The notes below the pieces were generated by a model that was not told the DNA's origin, did not search any database, and saw only the letters and a list, made by a program, of their open reading frames with translations. The translations under genes and the position numbers were made by a program. From Monocercomonoides exilis (lineage: Eukaryota; Preaxostyla; Oxymonadida; Polymastigidae): a stretch of DNA of 64,000 nucleotides. The DNA is taken from contig LSRY02000023.1 of assembly GCA_001643675.2 (NCBI GenBank), positions 1,093,001-1,157,000 of the forward strand, written 5' to 3'. Shown here piece after piece: positions 21,061 through 32,741 of the stretch (positions are counted from its first letter, which is position 1; each line of letters begins with the position of its first letter).

Positions 21061-23913
21061 GCGGAATAAAAGTCAACTTTGATTTGAAAAATTGAGTATT
21101 TTTTTATTTGATCAAATAGCCCTTAATATTTGTTTTGAGCACATTTTTAAAGAGTAAAAGCCTTCTTTCGATAAATATTTTGTGGCATTTGGAAAATATC
21201 TGGGGCTCTTCCAAAACATTATTACTTCTTTGGCTGCCTGGAAGAATGAACCAGTATTTGTTGGTGTAGGTGAGGAATTATCAAATCATATCCAGATAAA
21301 AAAATCAAAACAATAAGATGCGAAGTTTGAAAAAATAAGAAATACTCATAAAAAGAAGGGCAAAGATGAGAGTGTGATATGTTTGGATTCATTTTACGCA
21401 TCAAAAGAATCTGCCATGCATTGCTTGCACAGCAATATTAAAACATTGTAGAATTTGAGAGAGATTGAGTTTTTCGGAAATGTTGAATTCTTCATATTTG
21501 TAATGAACAGATAACAAATAAAAAGAAACTCATCAAAAAGAAACATCTGTCCAATAAAAACGTTAAAAAAGTCAAAAATACCGCATCAAAATGCATACCC
21601 TCATAATTACCTTGAAAATGTGTTGTTTCGAATCATCAAGTTTCTCCCTGTCCATTGCAATAAAACAGCAAGTCTTTCTTTACCAGCTGCTCTGATTTTC
21701 TCTAAATATATCAGACAATCAATCTTCATTCAACGCTTTGCTCTTGTTGTTTCAAATGTTCATTCACAGTCTCTTTCTTCCTCTCTTCTGATGCTCAACT
21801 GCTCTCCTCTTTTCAAAACTTCCTCCAATTTTCACAGCATTTCACTGACCAATTCCTCTTTCTCTCCTCCAATGTCCATCTTCTTTCCTTCTTCTCTCTT
21901 TTTTCCTTCTTCTATCAATTTTGAATGCTTCACGAAATTTTGATTTGAAATGTCTTTTTTTTCAACCGATTTGCGGAATTATCCTCCGAAAAAACAGAGC
22001 AGCACTACACAGGAAAATTAATTTCTGGTGGTTTGGGGGAATATTTGAAGAAGATGTTAAGCATGATGATGATGAGGAGAAGAAGAAATCAGTTTGGGGA
22101 GGTTTTATTGTCTGCTGATTGAACAGAAAATAGAACTGAAATAGACGCTTTGCCATTCAGCGAAGGGAAAAGATAAAAAATGGAAATGTAGAAAAAGACA
22201 ACTAAGAAGAAGAAAATGAAGAAGTTTCGAAGAAATACAGAGAAACAGAAAATCGTTGTTTTAGTTGAGGATTACGAGTGAACGAAGGAAAAGTTGGAGA
22301 AAATGAAAATTGGATGACAAAGGAAGATGAAGTGAAGCTGTTGAAGAAGAATGAAGAAATTCATCTTTTGTATTTGAAGCATATAACTCTTCGATCTGTG
22401 TGAGTGAAAACAATCAGAAACCGATGAAATGCTTGGAAGACGAAGGAAAGATGCGATGAATATGAATTGAAGGAGTTTGTCGTTCTTCATTTCAACTCTG
22501 ACGAAGATGGATGAAAAAAGTCGGCATTCATTCAGCTGTGCTAGTGTTGCATGTCACAGTCAGGAAGAAACTCATTCTTCGACGTTCAAGAGGAGAAAGC
22601 CAATGGCACATGCACAAACATACAAAAAGGATGCAATAATAAGCATTCTGTTGAATGATGATGAAGATTGAATAAGTTGATGATCTCCAATTTCTCTTCC
22701 ATTGTCCCAACGCTGAAGGAAATATGTTTCAATATAAAATTGCCTCTTTTTCTCAAAATGGCTGTCCTTTCGAAGAATGAAACCCAAAAGCGGCTGACGT
22801 GAATACTCTTCGATTACCAAAAAATACTTGATAATTGGATGTCTCGTAGTTGGCGTTTCTCCACTCTTTTGAAGCAAAAGCGGAATCAGAAATAGAAATT
22901 CATCGCTATCCATGTCTGCCTGGCACAGTCAGAGAAACAGGAAAACCTTATAAATAAAACTGATATTTGGGGGCTCTCCTTTTTTCCGTCGAATTCTTGC
23001 CTTTTTTGTGATAAATATCCTTCCCTTGATATTGCCGGCCACTTTCCTTGCGAAAAAATACCCCAAACTGCTCTCCCTGCCTTATGCTCCTTAAATTCTA
23101 TATAAATTTGTGCAGATTTTGTCCTTCACAGAATTTCATCCATAAATCTTCATTCAAAAAAGCAACAGTCGAATTTATCTTCACCTCTTGCTCCAAACAA
23201 AAATTATGAAAAGTGTGAAAGTTGCACATATTCCTTTATTTCTCAATCGCTATACAATAATCAGCTCCATTCACATCGTATTGCTCTCCAAAGCGGGGAT
23301 TTGCCATTTCAACAATAATTCTGATTCCTGGGCTTTGGAAAGCATACAGATGGAAATATCTTCACAACAAACAAAACAAAAAAAAATTACATACATTATG
23401 TCTTTTTGTGTTATTGATGAAATTGTTGTATTCCCCTTTGCCATCCAATTGACAAAAATCATCAGATAAAATTTCAAATTTTATGCATTACCATCATTTC
23501 TTGTTGTTATCACAGAAAATAATATTTCTAATTCAATAGGTAATGATTGCTCACGAAATTCTCAATCGGTGTATAAATATTCCAGTTCAAAGTAAATAAT
23601 TCGATCATTGCAACCATAACATCAAAGTGAAAAGACAAAGCGTTCTGTATCTTTGTATTTACAAATCGACAACGACAACGCAAGATAGAATGGCGTGAAT
23701 GCATATATTTTTTTGTCTTTTATGGGTTTTTTATATTTCATCAATTTCTCCATTTAAATATATGCGAATTCAATATGAATGATCAAAATTTTGTTGTTTA
23801 ATGTTTTCAACATATTTTCAAAAATACAGGAAACAGAAAACACAAAAAAGTCCACTGGCATGCAATCATAATTGATATATATTACATATGATTCTTTCTT
23901 TTTTCAATTTTTT
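21061..23913. other. Spacer with weak coding remnants
   Basis: No intact gene is seen. The minus strand at 21943-21620 shows a Lys/Glu-rich frame with stops (EREELVSEML then KLEEVLKRGEQL). At 22913-22572 there is a 113-codon frame with unbiased composition (FLIPLLLQKSGETPTTRHP). Both may be relics of lineage-specific genes, but nothing is recognisable. The rest is AT-rich. Confidence 0.35.
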
Positions 23914-25240
23914 GAAGAATTGTTTTCTGAACTTGAAGATTGCGATGAGGACGAGTAAAAACTGAAAATCGAAGAAATGAACGAAATTGTGGAATATATG
24001 GACAGAGAAGAATTTAAATCCATTTTCACAACAGAACTGTTCAATAAGATGGACAAAATGATTGAAGAAGAGAAAATTACAATGGAAAATGCAATAGGGT
24101 TACTGAAGCACTTGGGATATTACGAAGTTCTTTTGAGCTTGTGGAATTCTGCCTTTCATAGTTCATTGTTATGTGAAAGATTTGAGAAAATGATTGTTGA
24201 TGAAGATGAGAAAAATGAAGAAAAGAACGAAAACCTTTTAATTGATAGTTGTGAATGCTATCTTTTGCTTGGTAATTCTTTTTCATTTGAAACGCTTTCG
24301 ATTTGCGTGCCTTGTCTTCTAAAAGCGGCTTTGAAGAAAAAGGAAGATGAAGAAACAAAAACAGAAGTGGAAATGGCTTTATTGGGTTTTAGTTGCATTA
24401 GGAAATATTATGTGTAAGCTCTTCTATTTTATTTTTGATTGTTGAATTAGCAATTGTTTTTAAATTAGCACATCGAAAAAGAACTTTATTTAAATGAAAT
24501 CAAAGAGATAATCCAATATCATCAAGAGCACCGCAACCTCACTCAGCTTGCCTAACAGTCTGCTTGGCAGTTTTTGATGAAAAGATTATTTTTTGATGAG
24601 AATTTGGAAGAAGTCATTGCAAATGAACTGCATTTCGGAAGAGAAGCAAGAAGAGAAGTGAAAGAGCTGACCAGATGTGTGGGATGGAAGAGGAAAGAAG
24701 AAGAGAATGAAACGAGAAGAAAAGAAACGAAAGAAGAGGTTTGTTGAGATGGCTGCGAATATTGAATTTTTCTTTTCGCAGTTTTCGATGCAAATCATGG
24801 AAAGAAGAATTTGTGGCACTTTTGAGCAGCCTTGGTGATACATTTCGAGCTGCAAAGGATAATAATGGAGAAATCAGCGGGATGTGCATGAAGATATTTT
24901 TGGTAGCAGCAAATAGCAATTTGACAGAAATTGATGAGTTTGTGAAAAGTGGAGCAGTTGATCTCATTTTGGAGGAGATTGAACGATCGACAATGGATGA
25001 CGAAATAGCGAGTGAATTCTTGGCATTTTTTGATTGCATTTCATAGCAATTGAAAGGAAAGGGGGATGACGAAAGGGAAGAAGCGAAGAGAAAGATGATG
25101 AAAAGGAAAATATTTGAGAAGTTGGAAGAAGAAGGATACGAGGATTTCATCATCTGCTTCATCAAAGATTTGATTTTTATAAAAGATTGTATTATCCTTT
25201 TTTATCGTTAGATGTTTCTGATTATTTACTGAAAGTTTGA
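23914..25240 (+). pseudogene. Repeated gene family A, plus copy, heavily disrupted
   Basis: The frame begins EELFSELEDCDEDE, hits TAA at 23956-23958 and goes on with KIEEMNEIVEYMDREEF and AIGLLKHLGYYEVL to 24411. A 57-nt GT-AG intron at 24412-24468 joins it in phase 0 to HIEKELYLNEI. This intron is in the same place as the intron of the minus copy. Then come TAA at 24553-24555 (where the minus copy has Tyr), a one-base frameshift near 24740, TAG at 25044-25046 and another frameshift near 25190. Allowing for the last, the end reads DVSDYLLKV with TGA at 25238. Five lesions make this a clear pseudogene. Function is unknown. Confidence 0.75.
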
Positions 25241-26252
25241 GGAAATGATATGCAAAGAATATAGAAACTCAACAAATATATTTTTCTTTTTCGATTTTCA
25301 TCATTTCACAATTCAGTGAAGCTTTGTAATATTCACCTCAATTATAATCAAGACTGCAAATTTTCACCTTTTTTTTTTAAAACGATGAGTATTTTTCAGT
25401 CTGTTTATTAATATTTTTTCTAAATGATAGTTGATATTTTCTGTTTCAATATTAACAATAAAGTTCATTGAAACATTACAAATTGATAAATTTTTGAAAA
25501 ATGATGGATTTCGATAAATTTTAATAATTTTACTTATTTTTCCTGAAAAGAATTAGTAATGAAAAAAATATTCAATGAAAAAGCAGTTACGGTTATAATC
25601 ACAAAAAATCATGGATATTGGATCGTGATTATTCCCTGGCTTCACTGAAAAACTTTTTTTTTTCTTCTTTTTCTTTTCTTTTCTTTTTTTAATTAGCCTG
25701 AAAGCCACTTCAGAAATTTATGAAAAATTATTCTTCTTGAGAATGAAATATTAAAACAAGCATCCTTGATTTATCTCTTTTATTTATACATATTTGGAAT
25801 ATCATGAATACGATCATAAGAAATATAAAAAGCTCACGAATTGCGTTGTATTCTATCAAAAGGCTGTGACAAAAGAATATGAAACAAACTAAGGGTAATA
25901 AAACAGGATGCAAGATTATGTAATGAGAGTTGGCAGCTAAAAAAAAACCATCTTTAAAATGTTTTCCTTTCAAAAATAAATAAATAAATAAATAAATTCT
26001 AAAACAGTGCGGATGAATGTGATGCCTATAACAATAATCTTTTAAAGAAAAATGAATAAATAAACACAGAATTTTTATTTATTAAAAAAAGAACATAAAC
26101 AATCATCTTTTTCTTTTGTTTTTATTATTTTTGTTTTGTTTTTATTAATGTTTCATCCCTCAGCTTTCATTCGCTCTTGTTCTTTCTTTCTTTTTTTCTT
26201 TCTCTTCCTCTCCATCTTTCTCTCCATCTTAACCATCAACATTCAAGTGCAA
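25241..26252. other. AT-rich spacer
   Basis: Runs of A and T and a short (AAAT)n tract near 25975-25998 are present. No gene or structured RNA was recognised. Confidence 0.5.
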
Positions 26253-29200
26253 TTATTCTTTGGATTCAGGAGACTTACTGCTGTCATCCGTGCTTTCACT
26301 TGCATTTTCTTCCTCTTCTTTCTCTTTCTCCTCTTTCTCTTTCTCTTTCTCTTCATTTTCCTTCTCTTTCTTTTCCTCATTGCCTTCTTTGGCCTTCTCT
26401 TCTTCCCTGTCTTTCTCATCTTTCACTTCTTTCTCATCAACCTTTTCTTTCCCTTCTTTTTCTTTTCCATCGTCAGGGCTTTTCCCGGCAATCCCTTCTC
26501 TTTTAGCTCTCCTCTCCTCTCTCCTCTTCTTCTCTTCCTCTGCTTTCTCCGCTTTCGCTTTCTCTCTCTTCTCCAGCAGCTCCACAAAATGCGTCCGGTG
26601 CACCTCCAGAAACATCAGATATGGCGATATCGACGACACATTCGCCCCAAACGGCAGCACCAGCCTCCCTCCTTCCTCCTCTCCTCCTCCTCCTCCCTCT
26701 CTCCCACCCCTTCTCCTGTGGTGTCTGTGCAGCAGTGATGACGGAGGCGGTGCCTGCGGTGTGTTCAGCTGTGCCTGGAACATGAATGTGTCGTGGTTGC
26801 GGAAGGCCAAAAAGAGCGTGTTGAAGTTCTGAGGATTCGCCAGCACAGGAGGAATCGGAGGAAGCGACATCGGATCGTCGTTGGCAGGGCGGCGGAAGCG
26901 ATACTGCTCGATGAGGGCAGCTTGGATGGCAGGGATGACACGCATGGGGATGAGACAGGGGAATTGCATGTGCTGAGTGATGAAAGGGAATATGTGGAGG
27001 AGAGTTTTTTTTTTAAAAAAAAAAAGAAAGAAAAAGAAAGAAAATGAAGAATGTGAATAACAAATATGTAAGTTGTTTCATGAAAGCACAAAGCAAATAA
27101 TATGAAAAAGATAATTTGAATTTAAAGATTTTTTAAAAAATAATAAAAAGAAAAGGAAATCTTGTACATTTCGTTAAAAAAAAAAAACGAGATGCAATCA
27201 ATCATACATATTTCACATTTCTGTTCGTCTGTCTTGCCACTTCTCCTCTCAAATCCAGCCATGATGAGAAATACATAGAAACAGCAAAGTCAATCGCCTT
27301 CACCACAAACTGATGAAGATGCTGGTACGATGGGAACTTCGAATCTGAAGCAGCAGAAGAAGAAGTAGTTGTAGAAGGAGAAGGAGATGATGAAGAAGCA
27401 GGAGATGCAGAAGAAGCATAGCTTGGTGGAGAGCTCACAAATGCTGGCAGTGTCGGGTTCCGCTCAAACACTTTGCTCTTCTCGTTCTCCTTCTCCAGAA
27501 TCCTCTCTTTCTCTTCGATGCGCCTCCTCAGCTCAGACTTCTGCTTCGACTTCTCATTCGTCTTCTCCCCCGTCTTCTCTATTTCATTCAGTTTCTTCAA
27601 CTCTGCCTCCAGTTCTGCTTTCTCCTTCTCCGTCTGCTCCTTCCGGAACTTGTTCAGTTTCTTTGTCACTTCAAACTTCTCCCCTATCCACTTCACCATC
27701 TCCTGCGCCACTTCTTCCACTGATGGCATCAGATACTGCTTCATCACAGACGCCAGCTCGTGCAACGTGGAGAAAATCTCTTTGAATGTGGAAAGGTTGA
27801 ACTCTGCTGATGTTGCCGGCACTTTCACTTTGAAGGAAGGCGGCTGCCGCGGCTGCACAGGAGGGAGATTGGCAACAGAGGGAGTGGCTGGTTGTGAGGC
27901 TGAGGGAGAGGAAGCATCTGTTTTTGCGTCTTGTGGACTGCTTTTGCCATCTGCTGACTTCTGAGACGCATCTGTTGCTGAGTTAGATGCATTAGCTGGA
28001 TTGGGGCTGTTAGTAGAAAGTGTCTTTTCTGCATTCTTCGCCTTCTCCTCTTCTTCTCTCATCAGAATCTCTCTTCTGTGCTCTTCAATCATCATCCTCC
28101 TCTTCTCCCTGTTGTTCCACGCCCGCCCTTTCATCTGCTCCTCGCTGCCCCACACCTCCCAGAACATCATCGCCAGCAGCTGCATCGAAGGGAGATGTGT
28201 CGAAGGCAGAGTCAAAGTGGCCTTGGCAAGCGAAGAGACATAGTGCATCAGCATTGGCTTGAACACAGAGTGCTTTAAGTTCGTCTCAATCTCCTTCTCC
28301 TCATACATCTGCTGTGTTTCTGTCTCCAGCTCTTCCTCTTCATCGTCCCCCAGCAACCACAGCAGGTCCACCAGCTTCTTCTCTTCCACCTCTTCTGCTG
28401 TCAGCTCCCTCGGCGCCACTTCGATTGTCTTGTCGTCTTCTCTTCTTCTTCCTTCTTCTCTGTCACCTTCACTCGATCGCAATGCCCTCATCTCCTTCGC
28501 TGCACGGCGGTGCAATCTCTCCGCCTCTGCTCGCTTCTTCTTCGCTTCTTCTTTCTTCTCTTTGTCTTTCTCTTTGTCTTTGTCCTTCTCTTTCTCTTTC
28601 TCTTTCTCTTCTCCTGTCATTGGTGATACACTTCTTGTTTTGCTGTCATCCTTCTTTTCTGATGCTTCATCTTGGTCAGATTTATCAGTCTTTTCTTCTT
28701 TCTTCTTTTCGTTTTTCTCTTCCTTCTCTTCTGATTTCGATTTTGATGTTGATGTTGATGTTGATGTTGCTTCTTCTGTGCTAATATTTCTCCCTTGTTG
28801 TGAAACTGATCTATCTTTCTTCTCCTTCCCTTCTTTTCCTTCCTTCCCTTCCTTCTTCTTCCTCTCCTCCTTCTCCCTCCTCTTCTCCTCCTTCTCCTTC
28901 TCCTTTATCTCCCTCAGCTTCATCTCCATTTCCTTCCTCTCAATCAACCTTCTCCTCTCTCTCTCCTCCTTCACCAGCTTTTCCCTGTGCTCCTTGTCTA
29001 TTCTCTTCATCTCCTTCCTCCTTCCACATGCCACAGCCACCACTAATGCAACTGCTGTGTGGAGAGGAATGAGAGAAGGATTGAATGTCTGCAAGACAGA
29101 ACACAGCACATACACAAGCAGCTGGGTGGGCAGGCCAGAGGGAAGGAAGTGAAGAGGATCTGTGAAAGAGAGATATATAGAGAGAGAAATAGATAAAGAG

Positions 29201-29437
29201 AGAAAAAGAAAGAAAAAGAGAGAGAAGAAAAGAAGAAAAAAAAGAAAGAAAGAAGAATAATGTTGCAATCAAGCAGAATTATAAAGAAAGAGCAGAAAAT
29301 AAATAAACAATAATAAATTTATAATAAAAACCTGAAAGAACCAAATGGACAGTTTTCGAGAACAAGTCAAGTGAAGACATAATTGACGGAAAGCAAGGCG
29401 CCTCCAAGAAAAACTGTGGATTGTATTCATCTGCCAT
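26253..29437 (-). CDS. Unrecognised 925-aa Lys/Glu-rich protein, three exons
   Basis: The model joins exon 1 at 29437-29332, exon 2 at 29159-27208 and exon 3 at 26972-26253. The introns (172 and 235 nt) are GT-AG with long pyrimidine or A/T tracts, and the joined length is exactly 926 codons. The protein starts MADEYNPQFFLEAPCFP and continues over the first splice as HLVLSDPLHFLPSGLPTQLL. It has a helical, HEAT-like N-terminus, a charged Lys/Glu/Arg coiled region (about 85-300), a second folded block around LWLLGDDEEEELETETQQ and MLMHYVSSLAKATLTLP, a Ser/Ala linker, then HMQFPCLIPMRVIPAIQAAL after the last splice and an acidic Lys/Glu tail. No family was recognised. It is probably a conserved alpha-helical core protein enlarged by low-complexity inserts. 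Confidence 0.7.
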
Positions 29438-29537
29438 TCAATTTAATCAGCAAATTTTTCGATTTGCAAATGAAAATAAAATTTCGGTTGCAAATGAATA
29501 ATTAAAATAGAGGTGAAAAAGCATAATAAATGAATTA

Positions 29538-30381
29538 TTATTCTGTAAATATCAAAGGCAAACATGATGTTCTATAAAATGCAGACACAAGAGAAATCAA
29601 GCAATAAGGTACGTATTCGGTTGGTGGAATGTGCGCGGAATTAACTTCCAAAGGATAAAGCAATGGAAGAGATATAATTGGTAAAGTCGAAAATGAAGAA
29701 GGATCTTCAGGTTGAGGAAGTGCTGAAAGAGGAGCAGATTGGGTGTGACGAGCCGTTTTCTCGCCTTTATCAACACGAAATACAAGTGATGGTAATCGTG
29801 CTTCTCTTGGATCCATAAACGCATCAAGATCATCACAATATGCAATTGAATGAATCTTTGATTTGAAATCGCTTGAAAGCAGCAAATTCGTAAAACCAGA
29901 TCTTTGCTTTGGTGCATAGGCTTCTCCAACAACGTAAATCGTTTCAATTCTGTCTCTAAAAGATTTTGGTAACTGTTTGTATATGGAGTGAAATTCTGTA
30001 ACAGAAAAATGAAAACTCTCATCTTGATAAAATTGGGTAAGAATAACAGCTATAGTTTTCGTTGACTTACAATTTAATTAAAAAAGAAATTATATAAAAA
30101 AGTACAATTAAAAAGAAAAATAGTACCATTTCAGTCAACAGAAGAACAAAATAATGAAGAAGATATTGTCTATCTGTTGAAGAATTCATTGCATGGGAAA
30201 GTATTATATAAATCTGCCGTCCTTTTTTATCAATTCCACCAGGATATATAGGACGATGTGGAATGAATGAAGTGAAATCGTATGTCTCGCATTTTTGAAG
30301 AAATGGAATTAATTCCTGATCGGCTCCTTCTTGCCTGACTTGAGGAAGAAAGAAAAATTCTGGATTGAGGCACTCAGTCAT
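29538..30381 (-). CDS. CRAL-TRIO/Sec14-like lipid-binding protein
   Basis: Exon 1 (30381-30127) and exon 2 (30065-29538) join across a 61-nt GT-AG intron in phase 0 to give 260 aa. Exon 1 carries GGIDKKGRQIYIILSHAM, the G-D-x-x-G-R-x-I strand that opens divergent CRAL-TRIO domains of the ARHGAP1/BNIP2 type. After the splice TEMSTKTIAVILTQFYQD and EFHSIYKQLPKSFRDRIETI follow, which match the core strand and helix and end in YVVGEAYAP, where family members have a VHPT-like motif. Such domains bind lipids or small GTPases at membranes. No RhoGAP domain follows. The C-terminal 90 residues are Pro/Ser-rich. It lies about 100 bp from the start of the next gene on the same strand. The fold call is by motif only. 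Confidence 0.6.
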
Positions 30382-31041
30382 GGACAATCAACTATTTACT
30401 TTGAGAACTTTCGAAAAAGAAAGCTAACGAAAGAAAATAAGATCTTTTCTCAAAGATCAAAAAGATCTCTTATGTAAAATAACTTTTTTGCTCTTTTTCA
30501 TCCAAAAAAATGGTGATTCAATTAAAACGTTGAAATGAGGCTGTATCAATTTGAAATAATTATAGAATTTGTTTATAATCAAATTCGTGAGTTGATTTAT
30601 TTATTACAAAAAAAAATTACAAAAATACATTAAAAAAGTTGTTTAAGAAAGTGGGATTATTTGAAACTAGCTGTTGTTGTTTCTCTCGCTAAGTTTATTC
30701 AAATGAATCTTTTGTTCTTTACAGATTATCTTGACGTTCACAAAATTTTGCAAAATATCAATTCTTTTTTGAAGATAATATGAAAATCAGTATTGAGAAT
30801 CAAATGAATTATCGAGAAGCTTATAGATTATTCAGAAAAATCAAACAACGAAGTGGTGAAAAAAGTAGCATGATAGCTTAAAATGTGGCAAATGGATTGC
30901 CATAAAATTGCAAATCAGAAAAGATAAATGATAATTGTTGATGATGATATTAAAATATTAGATTGATTAAAATAAAATTAAAATAAACAAAAAATAAAAA
31001 TAAAAAGATCCACAAAAATACAGAAAGATTTTCAAAAATAA
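30382..31041. other. AT-rich spacer
   Basis: There are no credible frames on either strand. It probably holds the promoter of the Sec14-like gene and the 3' flank of VPS60. Confidence 0.4.
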
Positions 31042-32115
31042 CTATAATCGAGATAACTCTGCTAATTCGTTATCAACAACGTCTGGTCCTGTGTCAATAA
31101 TTGTATCGGCCATTAAATAAGAAAGAAATTGTGAAATAAATAGAAAAGAATAATAATAATAATATTTTTTATAAATGCCAATGAAGCAATTGCTGTATAA
31201 AAGAAGAAATGAAACACACTTGGTCCATCGGTAGTCGTTGCTGGTCCAGATTGTTCTGGAGCCGAATCCTTAAGAAATGAAGGAACTGCATCCATTTCGA
31301 GTTCGTCCCCAAGCAGATCAAGTTCTGCATCCAGCTCTGCTTCATCAACAAATGTATCTGTGTCATATGATCGGCTAATAATATCTGTGACTTCTTCACT
31401 TCGCTCCATCATATCTGCCATATTGTCCATCATTTTCTATAAAATTAAGGAATAATTGTTCAAATAGAAAGCATTTAAATAAATGAAGTTTTTATGAAAT
31501 CTTTACCTCTATTTTTTCAGGCGGGAGTTGTTTCATTTGTTTTTCCATTTCTTTCGATGCCACCTCAAGTGCTGAAATTGTATCAATTGCAGCTCGAGCA
31601 CTTTCCGTTGCAAATTGAACAGATTGAATATTCATGCTTTGACCCTATTAAAAAATAAGAATAAATTCCAATAGATATAAAAGTAATCGAGAATACCCTC
31701 AGTGAAGTGAGTTGATTTTCAAGCCTGTTAATAGTTCAATAATTGTTGAAAATATACGATAATGTTTCTTTAAAAAATCAAACATTTTACGTTGTCTCAG
31801 AATTTGAATTGCTTGCTGCTTTAGCTGAGTTTTAAGGCTTGGAGAATTCGTTTTCAGCATTTTTGCTTTAATTTCATTTATTTGCTTGGTTTTTGCGTCA
31901 ATATTCGCTTGAAGGTGGGATTCCCTTTGACTCATCTAAGTTTTAATTAAAATCATTGAGACATAGTATATAACATTGACAAACGCTCGCTTGAATTTCT
32001 CCCAGAGATTTTGTTGGCTGCTGATTTGATTTTCCTTTAAATTAAAAATAAGATCGCTCAATAGCAAAGCAAAAGTAGTTTTTATCCAAAATCACAAACC
32101 AAAAAATCTTTTCAT
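31042..32115 (-). CDS. VPS60: ESCRT-III subunit VPS60/CHMP5
   Basis: Seven exons join to 215 aa, against about 219 aa in human CHMP5: 32115-32100, 32034-31985, 31935-31784, 31724-31697, 31644-31507, 31436-31220 and 31088-31042. All introns are GT-AG, 49-131 nt. The start MKRFFGKSNQQPTKSLGEIQ matches the basic Snf7 N-terminus. Helices with LKQQAIQILRQRKM, then EKQMKQLPPEKIE and MMDNMADMMERSEEVTDIIS follow. The signature SYDTDTFVDEAELDAELDLL is typical of CHMP5 and separates it from other Snf7 proteins. ESCRT-III filaments cut membrane necks in endosome sorting and cytokinesis, and CHMP5 recruits LIP5/VTA1 to regulate VPS4. The first exon is only 16 nt. The last intron (31089-31219) is the least certain junction. 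Confidence 0.9.
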
Positions 32116-32741
32116 TGAATTTGATTGTGCAAATGATTGGAAACAAAATATTGAAAAAGTATGCAAATATGGGTTCTTGACAAAAAAAAAAGTTATTATC
32201 TATTTTCATTTCCTTCAGAAGTTTTAAAAAAACTTCATTTTATTTCATTGAATTCATTTCGAAAAAACAAAAAACTTTCGAGAAGCAACTCAAAAACAAT
32301 GCAAATGTAGTTTATCCCAAACTGAATAACAACAGTTTCCAATAGAAATGAAAAATTATTGATATTGTTTTATTCCTGTGTTTTTTTAAAGAAAACTATT
32401 TTTTCATTTTTATTTTTTTCTTTTTAAAAAAAAAACTCATTCTAAAATGCAATACTCAATTATTATAAAGTATTGTAAAAGCATCACAAACGAAGAAAAG
32501 AATGCCTTAAAATTATGAAAAATAAAATTTTAAAACCGCAAATCCACGAAAAAATGTTGTGTAAAACTTCAAAACTTAAGGCATTCATCAAAAGAAAAAA
32601 TAAGTATTCACGCTTCTATTAAAAATTCATCTTGCGTGATAAGATGACAAACATAACCAGCAACAAAAAAGATAAAAAACATCAACATTTACAGAAATAG
32701 TTATCGCTTCTAATTTTTTTTTGAAAAAATTAATCTCAAAA
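32116..32741. other. AT-rich spacer
   Basis: Many homopolymer A/T runs are present and no gene is seen between the VPS60 start and the end of the hydrolase gene. Confidence 0.4.

Noticed and set aside
26136-26738. 200-codon plus-strand Phe/Leu/Ser-rich frame resembling a membrane protein
   Set aside because: Its hydrophobic look comes from CTT/TTC repeats antisense to poly-Glu/Lys codons.
28259-29152. 297-codon plus-strand Ser/Phe-rich frame
   Set aside because: It is the antisense of the Lys/Glu-rich exon of the 925-aa protein, whose splice sites and start are consistent.
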